Source of the DNA: Iamia sp035575815 | GTDB lineage: Bacteria; Actinomycetota; Acidimicrobiia; Acidimicrobiales; Iamiaceae | DNA: 14,909 bases | Direction: 5' to 3' | Assembly: GCF_035575815.1 (NCBI RefSeq) | Contig: NZ_DATLXO010000093.1 | Span: forward strand, 1-14,909 | Part shown: piece by piece, positions 6,215 to 12,808 of the stretch | How positions within the stretch are numbered: position 1 is the stretch's first letter | Layout: each line of letters starts with the position of its first letter | Made by a program: the position numbers and the translations under genes | Notes under the pieces: model-generated | Told to the model about the DNA's origin: nothing | Database searches by the model: none | Seen by the model: the letters and a program-made list of their open reading frames with translations, nothing else

Positions 6215-8023
6215 TCAGTCGCCGGGGGAGGCGAGGTTGGACTCGTCGAGGGCCTGGCGTTCCAGCTGGTCCAGCGCGTGCCGGCCGGGGTCGCCCTCCG
6301 CGACCAGCGCGGCCCGCATCTGCTCGGCGTTGGCGGCCGGCATGGTCGGCGGCAGCAGCGGGACGTCGGGGTCGACGATGGCTTCGATCAGGAACGGGCG
6401 GTCGGCGGCGAACGCCTCATCCCACGCCGGGCCGACCTCCGACGGGTCATCGACGCGGCGGCCCCCGAGGCCGAGCAGCCGGGCGTAGGAGGCGTAGGGG
6501 AACGACGGCAGGTCCTGGCTGGCGGCGAAGCGGGGCTGTCCCTCCATCTCGCGTTGCTCCCACGAGACCTCCGCCAGGTCGCCATTGCTCAGCACGAGGA
6601 TGGGGAGGCGCGGCTCCTCCCAGGTCCGCCACATCCGGCTGACGGTGACGAGCTCGTTGATGCCGTTCATCTGCATGGCCCCGTCGCCCAAGAGGGCCAC
6701 GGCGACCTTCGTGGGATCGGCCAGCTTGGCGGCCACCGCGTAGGGCATGGCCGATCCCATGGTGGCCAGGGTGCTCGAGAGGTGCGCGTGCGCCCCGGCC
6801 CGGAGCCGTACCAGCCGTGCGTACCAGTAGGTGGACGAGCCCACGTCGACGGCGAGTCGGGCGTCGTCGGGCAGGCGGGCCGAGAGCTCCCAGAAGGCCA
6901 GCTGCGGGTTGAGGGGGCGGGCCGGCTCGTGGGCGCGCCGCTCGCTCTCGCGCCACCAGCGGTCGACCTGCGCCTCGACCTCCGCGCGCCACGAGCGATC
7001 GGGCTGCTGGCGGAGCAGGGGCAGCAGCGCCCGCAGCGTCGGCCCGGCGTCGCCCACCAGGTTGACCTCGGTCGGGTACCGGTTGCCGACGTTGCGGCCG
7101 TCGATGTCGATCTGCACGCCCCGGGCCTGGCCGGCCGGCGGCAGGAACTCGGTCCAGGGGGAGTTCGAGCCGACGATCAGCAACGTGTCGGCACCGTCCA
7201 TCAGTGCTGCGCTGGCCGTCGTCCCCAGGTGGCCGAAGGGGCCGGTGACGTAGGGAAGGTCGTCGCCCACGACCGGCTTGCCGAGCAGGGCGTAGGCCAC
7301 GCCCGCGCCCAGCCGCTCGGCCACGGCGGCCACGTCGTCAGTGGCGCCCCGCGCTCCCTGACCCACGAGCAGGGCGACGTGCCGGCCGGCGTTGAGCACC
7401 TCCGCGGCCGCCCGCAGGGCGTCGGTCGCGGGGACGACCTCGGCCCGCTCGGTGTCGGCCGAGGAGTGGACCACGCCGTGCTGGCGATCGGGGAGGTCGA
7501 CCGCCGCCGCGACCTGCACGTCGTGGGGGAAGATCAGACACGTCGGGCTGCGGGTGGCCTGGGCGACGCGCATCGCCCGGTCGACCAGCATCGGCACTTG
7601 TTCGGGCACCTCGATGGTGGCGATGAACTGGGAGGCGACATCCTTGAAGAGTGCGTGGATGTCGATCTCCTGCTGGTATGCGCTCCCCAGCGCGGAGCGG
7701 GCCTGCTGCCCGACGAGAGCGACGATCGGCTGGTGGTCGAGCTTGGCGTCGTAGAGCCCGTTGAGCAGATGGATGGCCCCGGGGCCCTGCGTCGAGGTCA
7801 CGACCCCGACGCTGCCGGTGTACTTGCCGAAGCCCGAGGCCATCAGGGCGGCGCCCTCCTCGTGGCGGGCCTGGACCAGCTCGACGGCGCCGTCGGTGCG
7901 CTGGAGAGCGGCCATCACCCCGTTGATGCCGTCGCCGCTGTAGCCGAACACGCGGCTGACGCCCCACTGGCGCAACCGGTCGATCACGGCGTCGGCGACG
8001 GTGCGAGCAGGTTGGTCGCTCAC
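6215..8023 (-). CDS. Thiamine pyrophosphate enzyme, pyruvate oxidase/dehydrogenase (PoxB)-like
   Basis: A ThDP enzyme of the PoxB/acetolactate synthase superfamily, likely to decarboxylate pyruvate or a related 2-oxo acid. Numbering is from the GTG at 8023 (602 residues). The PYR domain has FGYSGDGINGVM and the catalytic Glu in RHEEGAALMA (about 53-62). The central FAD/nucleotide-type domain runs about 195-340. The C-terminal PP domain has GDGAMQMNGINEL (446-458), then VLSNGDLAEVSWEQ (477-490). Homologues usually show NN in place of SN, with the second Asn as magnesium ligand; here that Asn is kept as Asn480. An upstream GTG at 8062 is in frame, but a promoter-like element at 8063-8086 predicts a transcript start near 8052, so 8023 is preferred, although no clear ribosome binding site precedes it. 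Upstream lies the sigma gene on the same strand. The exact substrate is uncertain. Confidence 0.88.
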   Translation of the reverse strand: MSDQPARTVADAVIDRLRQWGVSRVFGYSGDGINGVMAALQRTDGAVELVQARHEEGAALMASGFGKYTGSVGVVTSTQGPGAIHLLNGLYDAKLDHQPIVALVGQQARSALGSAYQQEIDIHALFKDVASQFIATIEVPEQVPMLVDRAMRVAQATRSPTCLIFPHDVQVAAAVDLPDRQHGVVHSSADTERAEVVPATDALRAAAEVLNAGRHVALLVGQGARGATDDVAAVAERLGAGVAYALLGKPVVGDDLPYVTGPFGHLGTTASAALMDGADTLLIVGSNSPWTEFLPPAGQARGVQIDIDGRNVGNRYPTEVNLVGDAGPTLRALLPLLRQQPDRSWRAEVEAQVDRWWRESERRAHEPARPLNPQLAFWELSARLPDDARLAVDVGSSTYWYARLVRLRAGAHAHLSSTLATMGSAMPYAVAAKLADPTKVAVALLGDGAMQMNGINELVTVSRMWRTWEEPRLPILVLSNGDLAEVSWEQREMEGQPRFAASQDLPSFPYASYARLLGLGGRRVDDPSEVGPAWDEAFAADRPFLIEAIVDPDVPLLPPTMPAANAEQMRAALVAEGDPGRHALDQLERQALDESNLASPGD

Positions 8024-8062
8024 GAGGGCGAGCGTGGGATCGGACCGGGCACGCCCCGGCAC

Positions 8063-8086
8063 TGGCCCCGGAGGGGGTGGGCAAAC
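8063..8086 (-). promoter_or_regulatory. SigF/SigB-like promoter of the ThDP enzyme gene
   Basis: Minus strand GTTT (8086-8083), 14 nt, GGGCCA (8068-8063). The first G is 63 nt from the GTG at 8023. The -10 is the least convincing of the set. An inverted repeat ACCCG-AA-CGGGT lies 35 nt further upstream. Confidence 0.38.
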
Positions 8087-8121
8087 CCGGCTGCACCGGC
8101 GAGTCGCCGGGCCGTTCCCTC

Positions 8122-8133
8122 ACCCGTTCGGGT
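8122..8133. repeat. Inverted repeat ACCCGTTCGGGT, copy 1
   Basis: A 12-base sequence with 5-bp arms and a TT centre, between the sigma and ThDP enzyme genes. An exact second copy is at 9320-9331. Both lie 34-35 nt upstream of a -35 box on the minus strand, so an operator or activator site is likely. This copy could also contribute to a hairpin downstream of the sigma gene. Confidence 0.45.
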
Positions 8134-8190
8134 TGCGGGTGCTCCTCAACGCGGGCCGCTAGGACTGCTCCCCGGCGGGGGTCCGGCCCG

Positions 8191-9225
8191 TCACCGCTCC
8201 CGGCGCGAGCGCTGAGCGCCTGGGCCGATCGGGCCCTCATCGTCGGCGGTCGCCGACATCCGGGCCCGCAGACGCTTGATGGCTCCGGCGATCCAGCGCG
8301 ACACCTGCATCTGGCTGACGCCGTAGCGCTGGGCGATCTGGTTCTGGGTGAGCTCCTCGAAGAAGTAGAGCCCCAGCACGGTCCGCTCACGGTCGCCGAG
8401 GACCTCCATGGCCTCCACCAGCGCGACGTGCCCCTCGGCCAGGGCCAGCCGCTCGTCGTTGACCGCGATCTCGAGCAGCGGGGCCCCGTCGTCCCGCCGG
8501 GCGCCGTCGAGCGAGACAGTGCTACGGGCCCTCGTGGCCGACTGGGCGATGAGGAGGTCGTGCTCGGCGACGCCCAGCTCGGCCGCGACCTCGGCGACGG
8601 TGGCGGCACGCCCGTGGAGGGCGGTCAGGCGGTCGGCCGCCTCTCGCGCCGGGACGGCCAGCTCGTGCACCGAGCGGGGTACCCGCAGGGCCCACCCGTG
8701 GTCGCGGTAGTGGCGCTTGAGGGCGCCGATGATCGTGGGTGTGGCGAACCCGGGGAACGGTGTGCCCCGGCCGCAGTCGAACCGTTGCAAGGTGGTGACC
8801 AAGGCCTCCATGGCCACCTGCTGGAGGTCTTCCAGCGGCTCGCCCTCGCGATGCATCCGCCGGGCGAGGGCCATGGTGTAGCCGGTGTACTCCTCGACCA
8901 GGGCGCCCAGAGCATCGGGGCACCCGGCCCTCTGGTAGCGAACGTGGAGGAGCCACACCTCCGGGTCGACCGCGGGCTCCTGGCCGGGATCATCCCGGCT
9001 GGCGCCACGAGGGAGGGTCTGGTCAGCCCGGTGGCGGTCGGACTGGTCGTGGGTCTCGGTCGCCGTGCGGTGGAGCGGGTCCGGGGTGCCTTTGCGGTCG
9101 TCGGGCTGGCCGCTGCTGGTGCCCCAGGCTTGGCGGACCCGGGCATCGAGCTCTGGGGGGCTCGGGAAGGGTGACTCGTCCGCGTCCAATGCGACGCGAG
9201 AAGCGAGGTTCGAAGAGCTGGCCAT
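8191..9225 (-). CDS. SigB/SigF-family alternative sigma factor (general stress type)
   Basis: A 344-residue sigma-70 protein lacking region 1. Region 2 spans about 105-178, with DLQQVAMEALVTTLQRFD (133-150) and the DNA-melting/-10 recognition part GTPFPGFATPTIIGALKRHY (154-173). Region 3 is at about 183-240 (RVPRSVHEL, then AEVAAELGVAEHDL). Region 4 is at about 268-325, with a helix-turn-helix in LTQNQIAQRYGVSQMQVSRW (292-311). This layout is that of the SigB/SigF stress subfamily. The first 85 or so residues are an unusual polar, Pro/Arg/Asp-rich extension. The ATG at 9225 is chosen over upstream in-frame codons because AAAGGA lies 11 nt before it and the promoter would otherwise be inside the gene. 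No anti-sigma (RsbW-like kinase) gene is adjacent. Its own promoter has the GGGTCA -10 seen elsewhere here, which suggests autoregulation. Confidence 0.93.
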   Translation of the reverse strand: MASSSNLASRVALDADESPFPSPPELDARVRQAWGTSSGQPDDRKGTPDPLHRTATETHDQSDRHRADQTLPRGASRDDPGQEPAVDPEVWLLHVRYQRAGCPDALGALVEEYTGYTMALARRMHREGEPLEDLQQVAMEALVTTLQRFDCGRGTPFPGFATPTIIGALKRHYRDHGWALRVPRSVHELAVPAREAADRLTALHGRAATVAEVAAELGVAEHDLLIAQSATRARSTVSLDGARRDDGAPLLEIAVNDERLALAEGHVALVEAMEVLGDRERTVLGLYFFEELTQNQIAQRYGVSQMQVSRWIAGAIKRLRARMSATADDEGPIGPGAQRSRRER

Positions 9226-9260
9226 GGATGGTCGGTCCTTTGACAGATCGCGCCTGTTGG

Positions 9261-9285
9261 TGACCCTCGCGGTTTGAACGTCAAC
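9261..9285 (-). promoter_or_regulatory. Promoter of the sigma factor gene, probably autoregulated
   Basis: Minus strand GTTG (9285-9282), 15 nt, GGGTCA (9266-9261), with the first base 60 nt from the ATG, giving a leader of about 25 nt that holds AAAGGA. The block shares TGACGTTCA…CGAGGGTCAC with the response-regulator promoter. A housekeeping reading with TTGACG as -35 is also possible, but no good TATAAT-like -10 follows it. Confidence 0.5.
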
Positions 9286-9319
9286 GTCATCCAACACCGC
9301 ACGTCCGGGGGGGGCAACG

Positions 9320-9331
9320 ACCCGTTCGGGT
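9320..9331. repeat. Inverted repeat ACCCGTTCGGGT, copy 2
   Basis: An exact copy of the 12-base element at 8122-8133, here 34 nt upstream of the -35 box of the sigma gene. A one-mismatch copy (ACCCGTTCGGGG) lies at 13102-13113, directly before the promoter of the envelope operon. Confidence 0.45.
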
Positions 9332-9362
9332 GAACCGCCGCTGGAAGGGGCATGGCGCGCGG

Positions 9363-9836
9363 TCATGACTGAGCTGCGCACAGCGCGGCGAACGACGCGG
9401 CTTGGTCGTCGTACGGCCCGGTCGTGCGGGAGTAGAGGTTCAGCGCCCCGAGCGACGAGCCCGAGGCGGTGAGTGGTGCGGAGAAGGAGCTCCGCACGGC
9501 GTGCTCGCCGGCGGTGGCGCTGAACTGGGGCCAGCGGTCGTTGTGGGTGGCGTCCTCGACGACCACGACCTCGGCGGTGCGACAGGCGACGAGGCAGGGC
9601 CCGTCATCGGCGCGGTACTGGGCATCGTCGAGCGACTGGACCTCGGGGTGCGACCGGGCGGAGGTGCGAAAGGCGCCCTCCTCGACCACGGTGACCCCTG
9701 CGAAGGTGCACCTTGGGATGGCCACGCAGGCCAAGCCGGCGATCTGGTGCAGCAGGCTGTCGAGGTCCTGCTCGGTCACGAGCGTCTCGGCGAGTGCTCC
9801 CAGAGCGGCTTCGAACGTGTCGGTTGAGGCGTCCAC
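9363..9836 (-). CDS. GAF-domain sensor protein, probably a GAF-ANTAR regulator without its ANTAR domain
   Basis: From a GTG at 9836 (GGGAG just upstream) the 157-residue product begins VDASTDTFEAALGALAETLV and contains one GAF domain (about 25-150): LDSLLHQIAGLACVAIP, YRADDGPCLVACRT (74-87), then VEDATHNDRWPQF (93-105) and SSLGALNLYSR (127-137). These are the usual patterns of actinobacterial GAF-ANTAR proteins, in which GAF senses a small molecule or redox state and ANTAR binds RNA hairpins in nascent transcripts. Here the protein stops at ALCAAQS, right where the linker to ANTAR should start. It may be a true single-domain sensor or a truncated gene. An orphan ANTAR tail lies at 2474-2602 on the same strand. 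It is followed by the sigma gene in the same direction, so a role in stress sensing is plausible but inferred. Confidence 0.8.
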   Translation of the reverse strand: MDASTDTFEAALGALAETLVTEQDLDSLLHQIAGLACVAIPRCTFAGVTVVEEGAFRTSARSHPEVQSLDDAQYRADDGPCLVACRTAEVVVVEDATHNDRWPQFSATAGEHAVRSSFSAPLTASGSSLGALNLYSRTTGPYDDQAASFAALCAAQS

Positions 9837-9996
9837 TTGTCTCCCGTCGTCATGGGCGGGAGAGCGCGGATCACGCTGTTCCCTGCCGGCAAGGAGGGTG
9901 GCTGGCTGCTCAACCGCTGATGACACTACTCGCTGCGACGCACCATGCGACCTTGCGCCGGTGTGCACGAGACCCAGGCGCGCCGCCTGTCCGCGG

Positions 9997-10019
9997 CTCG
10001 ACGGCGAAGCGCCGTCGAG
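9997..10019 (-). terminator. Hairpin downstream of the STAS gene
   Basis: A perfect 10-bp stem (CTCGACGGCG paired with CGCCGTCGAG) around a 3-base loop AAG begins about 20 nt past the stop of the STAS-like gene. There is no T-run after it, as is common in high-GC actinobacteria, so termination or mRNA 3' protection is inferred. The rest of 9837-10038 holds no gene that I can support. Confidence 0.5.
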
Positions 10020-10038
10020 GCAGTGGGCGGTCTCGTCC

Positions 10039-10380
10039 TCAGGCCGAGGCGGCGGCGGAGTCGAGCCGGGCTGCAGTCACATCGGCCGGCCGGGCCACGA
10101 CCGGCACCTGATCGAGCAGGAGCCGGCGGAGCAGGCGCCGGCCGCCCAGCCGGGAGCAGGCCAACCAGACCTCGCCGCAGGGAAGGTCGTCGACGAGGCG
10201 CCCCAGAGCGCGGATCTCCGCCGGCCGGAGGACCAGCCCGCTCACGTCGAGCACCACTGCGGTCGAGCCATCACCGTCCGGGGGTAGCTGGTCGGTGAGG
10301 AGCCGCCACATGCCCTCGTCGGGAAGGGTGTCGATCTCGATGACGACGATCGCGGGCTCCTGGCGGACGTGGACGGTCAA
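10039..10380 (-). CDS. STAS-like (anti-sigma-factor antagonist-like) protein
   Basis: A 113-residue protein from a TTG at 10380. GAGGAGGAG ends 9 nt upstream, and a promoter at 10412-10436 rules out starts further out. The fold pattern is beta (VHVRQEPAIVVIEID), helix (MWRLLTDQL), beta (TAVVLDVSGL, 40-49), helix (EIRALGRLVDDL, 55-66), beta (GEVWLACS), helix (GRRLLRRLLL), beta (VPVVAR), which fits a STAS domain. Phosphorylatable antagonists have a Ser-Ser-Gly-type site at the start of the second helix. Here this site reads RPAE (52-55), with no Ser or Thr, so regulation by an RsbW-type kinase looks lost. It might bind an anti-sigma factor constitutively or have another partner. It shares its promoter type with the other genes here and is divergent from the CinA-like gene. 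The fold call is moderate. Confidence 0.6.
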   Translation of the reverse strand: MTVHVRQEPAIVVIEIDTLPDEGMWRLLTDQLPPDGDGSTAVVLDVSGLVLRPAEIRALGRLVDDLPCGEVWLACSRLGGRRLLRRLLLDQVPVVARPADVTAARLDSAAASA

Positions 10381-10411
10381 TGGCGTGATCTCCTCCTCGG
10401 TGGGGCGCTTG

Positions 10412-10436
10412 CTGCCCGCGCCGGAGCGGGGCAAAC
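10412..10436 (-). promoter_or_regulatory. SigF/SigB-like promoter of the STAS gene
   Basis: Minus strand GTTT (10436-10433), exactly 15 nt, GGGCAG (10417-10412). The first G is 56 nt from the TTG, giving a leader of about 21 nt with a GAGGAGGAG ribosome binding site. Confidence 0.58.
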
Positions 10437-10560
10437 GTCGGTGAGCGCCGGCCTCAGGCTTGCCGGGTCATCGGGAGATCGGGCGCTCGGCGGCGGCCGT
10501 GGTTGCCGCCTCCGCACGGGGGGAGGTGACGCCATCGGTACGCGACGAGGAGGAGGAGAC

Positions 10561-11039
10561 GTGAGCCAGATCACGAGTGAGCAACGGGCGACGGGGCTGG
10601 CGGACCAGGTGGCCGAGCGGCTCCGGACGCGGGGCTCGACCATTGCGGTGGCCGAGTCCGTCACCGGCGGCCTCCTCGTGAACCACCTCGCTCGGGCCGA
10701 CGGCGCCGGGCAGTGGCTGCGGGGCGGGGTGGTGGCCTACGCGTCGGAGGTAAGCACGACGTGCTCGCGGTGCGGCCGGGGCCGGTCGTGAGCGAGGAGG
10801 CGGCGTGCGACATGGCCACCGGTGTGATGGAGCTGCTCGGCGCGGAGGTGGCCGTGGCCGTGACCGGGGCGGGCGGTCCCGACCCCCAGGACGGCCAGCC
10901 GCCGGGGACGGTGTGGATCGCCGTCGTGGCCGCCGGTGACCCCGAGCCGCGGCTCCACCACTTCTCCGGTGACCCGCCCGAGGTGGTCGCGGCATCCTGC
11001 GCCGCCGCCTTGGAGGCCGTGCTGGCCGCCCTGCTCTGA
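10561..11039 (+). pseudogene. pncC: CinA C-terminal/PncC nicotinamide-nucleotide amidohydrolase with a one-base frameshift
   Basis: PncC deamidates nicotinamide mononucleotide to nicotinate mononucleotide in NAD salvage. From the GTG at 10561, which follows GAGGAGGAGGAG, the frame encodes residues 1-64 with the AESVTGG active-site loop (31-37, Ser33) and RGGVVAYASEV. At 10750-10752 the reading frame is lost. If one base is restored inside the GTA codon, translation continues as KHDVLAVRPGPVVSEEAA, then VAVTGAGGPDPQDGQPPGTVW, to a stop at 11037-11039. The total would then be about 159 residues, the normal length of the stand-alone domain, with the conserved Lys65 back in place. As written, translation ends at about 10791 after 76 residues. 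Everything else in the gene is well kept, so a sequencing error or a very recent mutation is likely. There is a possible weak promoter (GGTT-N15-GGGAGG) near 10501-10525. Confidence 0.85.
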
Positions 11040-11065
11040 CGGTGAGGAACGCACGCCCGTCGGCC

Positions 11066-12619
11066 TCAGCTCGAGGCGCCCGCCCGGTCGTCGGCGCCAC
11101 CGCCGAGGCGTCGCAAGGCACGCGTGGCAGGCGCGGTGACCACGGTTCCATCGGCGGCGAAGCGAGATCCGTGGAGGGGGCAGTCCCACGTTCGCTCTGC
11201 CTCGTTCCACCGCACGATGCCACCCAGGTGCGTGCACACGAGCGCCAACCGGCACGGTTCATCCCCCTCGGTGGACGAGGTCGTCGGCCGCGTCATCCGG
11301 GCGGCGGGGACGCCGACGTGGCGACCCACCTCCGGGCCGCTCGCGGTGGTGGAGCTCGTCGGCGCAGCCCAGCCCTTCACCATCTGCGTCGCGACGGCCG
11401 CGTTGAGCGATGCCGCCTCCCGGGCGCCGGACCAGCCTTCGAGGCGCCGAGGGTCGAACAGGTCGTCCCAAGGGCGGTCAGCCTCGGGCACCTCGCCACC
11501 GAGGGCGGCGGCGAGGGTCATCGCCGCCGCGGTGCCGTTGGACATCCCCCACTTGTTGAACCCCGTGGCGACCCAGGGGCTCCCGGGCAGCCTGTCGGCC
11601 CGGCCGACGTACGGGAGCTGGTCGATGGACTGGTAGTCATGCGCCGCCCAGCGGCGCAGCACCTCGGTGACGCCGAACCACCGGTCGGCCCACGAGATGA
11701 GGTCGCGGTGCTCGGCGTCGGTGTCGGTGCGGCGCCCGACGACGTGGCCTCCACCGCCCACCAGGAGGACCTCGCGACCGTCGAGCGTCGCCGTGCGGAG
11801 CGATCGGGTGGGCTGATCCGCACCGAGGTACATGCCCACCGGGCGCGTGGCCTCGACCGTCACCGCGACGCTGTAGGACATGTCCGGCTCGGCCCGGGCG
11901 AAGAACAGGCCCCGGTCGCTGATCGGCAGCAGCGTGGCCAGCACGACGTGGGCGGCGCGCACGCGCCCCTCGGCGGTCACGGCCGTGCGACCCCGGTCGG
12001 CGAAGCCCAGCACCCGGCTCTCCTCGTGGACGGCGCTGCCCTCGTGCTCGGCGACCTCGGCGGCCAGGTCGGCGACCCACGCCCGGGGATCGAGCTGGAG
12101 CTGGTCTCCCAGGCGCACGGCGCGGGCGATGCCCCAGGGCAGCTCCGGGTCGTCGCTGAGCAGCTCGACGTCGAGCCCGGCGAGTTGAGCGGCGTGGGCC
12201 TCGGCCTCGACGTCGTCGACCCGGCCGGGGTCGTTGGTGTAGCTGACCGCGTGGCGCTGCTCGAGGTCGCACTCGACGCCCCGGGCGAACACCCGCTCGG
12301 TGACCCAGTCCCGAGCGGCCACCTGCGCCGCCGCGTACGGGGCCAGCACCCGCTCGCCGTGCACCCGGCGCAGCTTCGAGTAGCGCAGACCCTGGAGGGC
12401 GCTGACCTTGGCGGTGCTGGCGCCCGTCGTGCCCTGGGCGAGGGTGCCGGCCTCCAGCACCCGTACCGAGGCGCCGCCGCGGGCCAACAGCGCGGCCGTG
12501 GTCAAGCCGGTGATGCCGCCGCCGACGACCACGACATCGGCCGTTGCGTCGTCTCGCAGCGGGCGGTGACGGGTGGCCGGCGAGGCCCACGGGGTGGTGC
12601 GGGGTGGGGGCAGGTCCAT
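11066..12619 (-). CDS. FAD-dependent oxidoreductase with C-terminal Rieske [2Fe-2S] domain
   Basis: A 517-residue two-domain flavoprotein. The N-terminal DAO-type domain binds FAD through VVVGGGITGLTTA (30-42) and has GTTGASTAKVSALQG (63-77), typical of the glycine/D-amino-acid oxidase-like group. YQSIDQLPYVGR, GSPWVATGFNKWGMSNG and TAAAMTLAAAL near the middle form the C-terminal part of the FAD fold. The Rieske domain occupies the last 60 residues, with ligands Cys462-x-His464 (VCTHLGG) and Cys480-x-x-His483 (DCPLHGSRF), both pairs complete. Such fusions are widespread, but their substrate is mostly unknown. The ATG at 12619 has GAGTGAGC before it, and a GTTT-N15-GGGCGA element lies 35 nt upstream, which would make a nearly leaderless mRNA. 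It is convergent with the CinA-like gene (26 nt between the stops) and divergent from the small ORFs at 12707. Confidence 0.92.
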   Translation of the reverse strand: MDLPPPRTTPWASPATRHRPLRDDATADVVVVGGGITGLTTAALLARGGASVRVLEAGTLAQGTTGASTAKVSALQGLRYSKLRRVHGERVLAPYAAAQVAARDWVTERVFARGVECDLEQRHAVSYTNDPGRVDDVEAEAHAAQLAGLDVELLSDDPELPWGIARAVRLGDQLQLDPRAWVADLAAEVAEHEGSAVHEESRVLGFADRGRTAVTAEGRVRAAHVVLATLLPISDRGLFFARAEPDMSYSVAVTVEATRPVGMYLGADQPTRSLRTATLDGREVLLVGGGGHVVGRRTDTDAEHRDLISWADRWFGVTEVLRRWAAHDYQSIDQLPYVGRADRLPGSPWVATGFNKWGMSNGTAAAMTLAAALGGEVPEADRPWDDLFDPRRLEGWSGAREAASLNAAVATQMVKGWAAPTSSTTASGPEVGRHVGVPAARMTRPTTSSTEGDEPCRLALVCTHLGGIVRWNEAERTWDCPLHGSRFAADGTVVTAPATRALRRLGGGADDRAGASS

Positions 12620-12629
12620 GGGCGCTCAC

Positions 12630-12654
12630 TCGCCCGTGCGTCCTGGCCCCAAAC
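12630..12654 (-). promoter_or_regulatory. SigF/SigB-like promoter of the Rieske oxidoreductase
   Basis: Minus strand GTTT (12654-12651), exactly 15 nt, GGGCGA (12635-12630). The first G is 35 nt from the ATG at 12619. It is back to back with the promoter at 12673-12697, with 18 nt between them. Confidence 0.52.
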
Positions 12655-12672
12655 GGTGCTGGCCCGCGCATC

Positions 12673-12697
12673 GTTTGCCCCGCCGCCCCGGGGGCAG
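12673..12697 (+). promoter_or_regulatory. SigF/SigB-like promoter of the small ORF pair
   Basis: GTTT (12673-12676), exactly 15 nt, GGGCAG (12692-12697). The first G is 34 nt from the GTG at 12707 and 132 nt from the GTG at 12805. The -10 overlaps the AGGAGG in front of the 33-residue ORF. Confidence 0.5.
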
Positions 12698-12706
12698 GAG
12701 GCCGCT

Positions 12707-12808
12707 GTGAAGCGAAACCGCACGTTCGCTGAGATGGTGGGCAACGATCTTGCGGTGGTCGTCTGCTCTCGCATCCTCGGCCGACATGCTGAGGGGGTCC
12801 CGGCGTGA
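12707..12808 (+). CDS. Possible 33-residue leader peptide or small protein
   Basis: A GTG preceded at five bases by AGGAGG opens a frame that encodes VKRNRTFAEMVGNDLAVVVC and then SRILGRHAEGVPA, and stops in the GTGA that starts the next gene. The basic N-terminus followed by a short hydrophobic stretch (LAVVVC) is not enough for a membrane span. I know no homologous family. If the promoter call at 12673 is right, the transcript starts at or next to this GTG and the AGGAGG is not transcribed, so the ORF would be read leaderless and couple to the 76-residue gene. It may equally be an untranslated leader. Confidence 0.35.
   Translation: MKRNRTFAEMVGNDLAVVVCSRILGRHAEGVPA

Noticed and set aside
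6278..8215. A 645-residue plus-strand frame over the ThDP enzyme gene
   Set aside because: It is antisense to a well-conserved enzyme, has no recognisable motif and no ribosome binding site, and arises from GC-rich third positions.
10501..10525. GGTT-N15-GGGAGG upstream of pncC as another member of the promoter class
   Set aside because: The -35 deviates and G-runs are common here; it is too weak to list with the others.
11042..12808. A 588-residue plus-strand frame over the Rieske oxidoreductase
   Set aside because: It is a shadow of the minus-strand flavoprotein; only its last 34 codons (from 12707) could be a separate small ORF.
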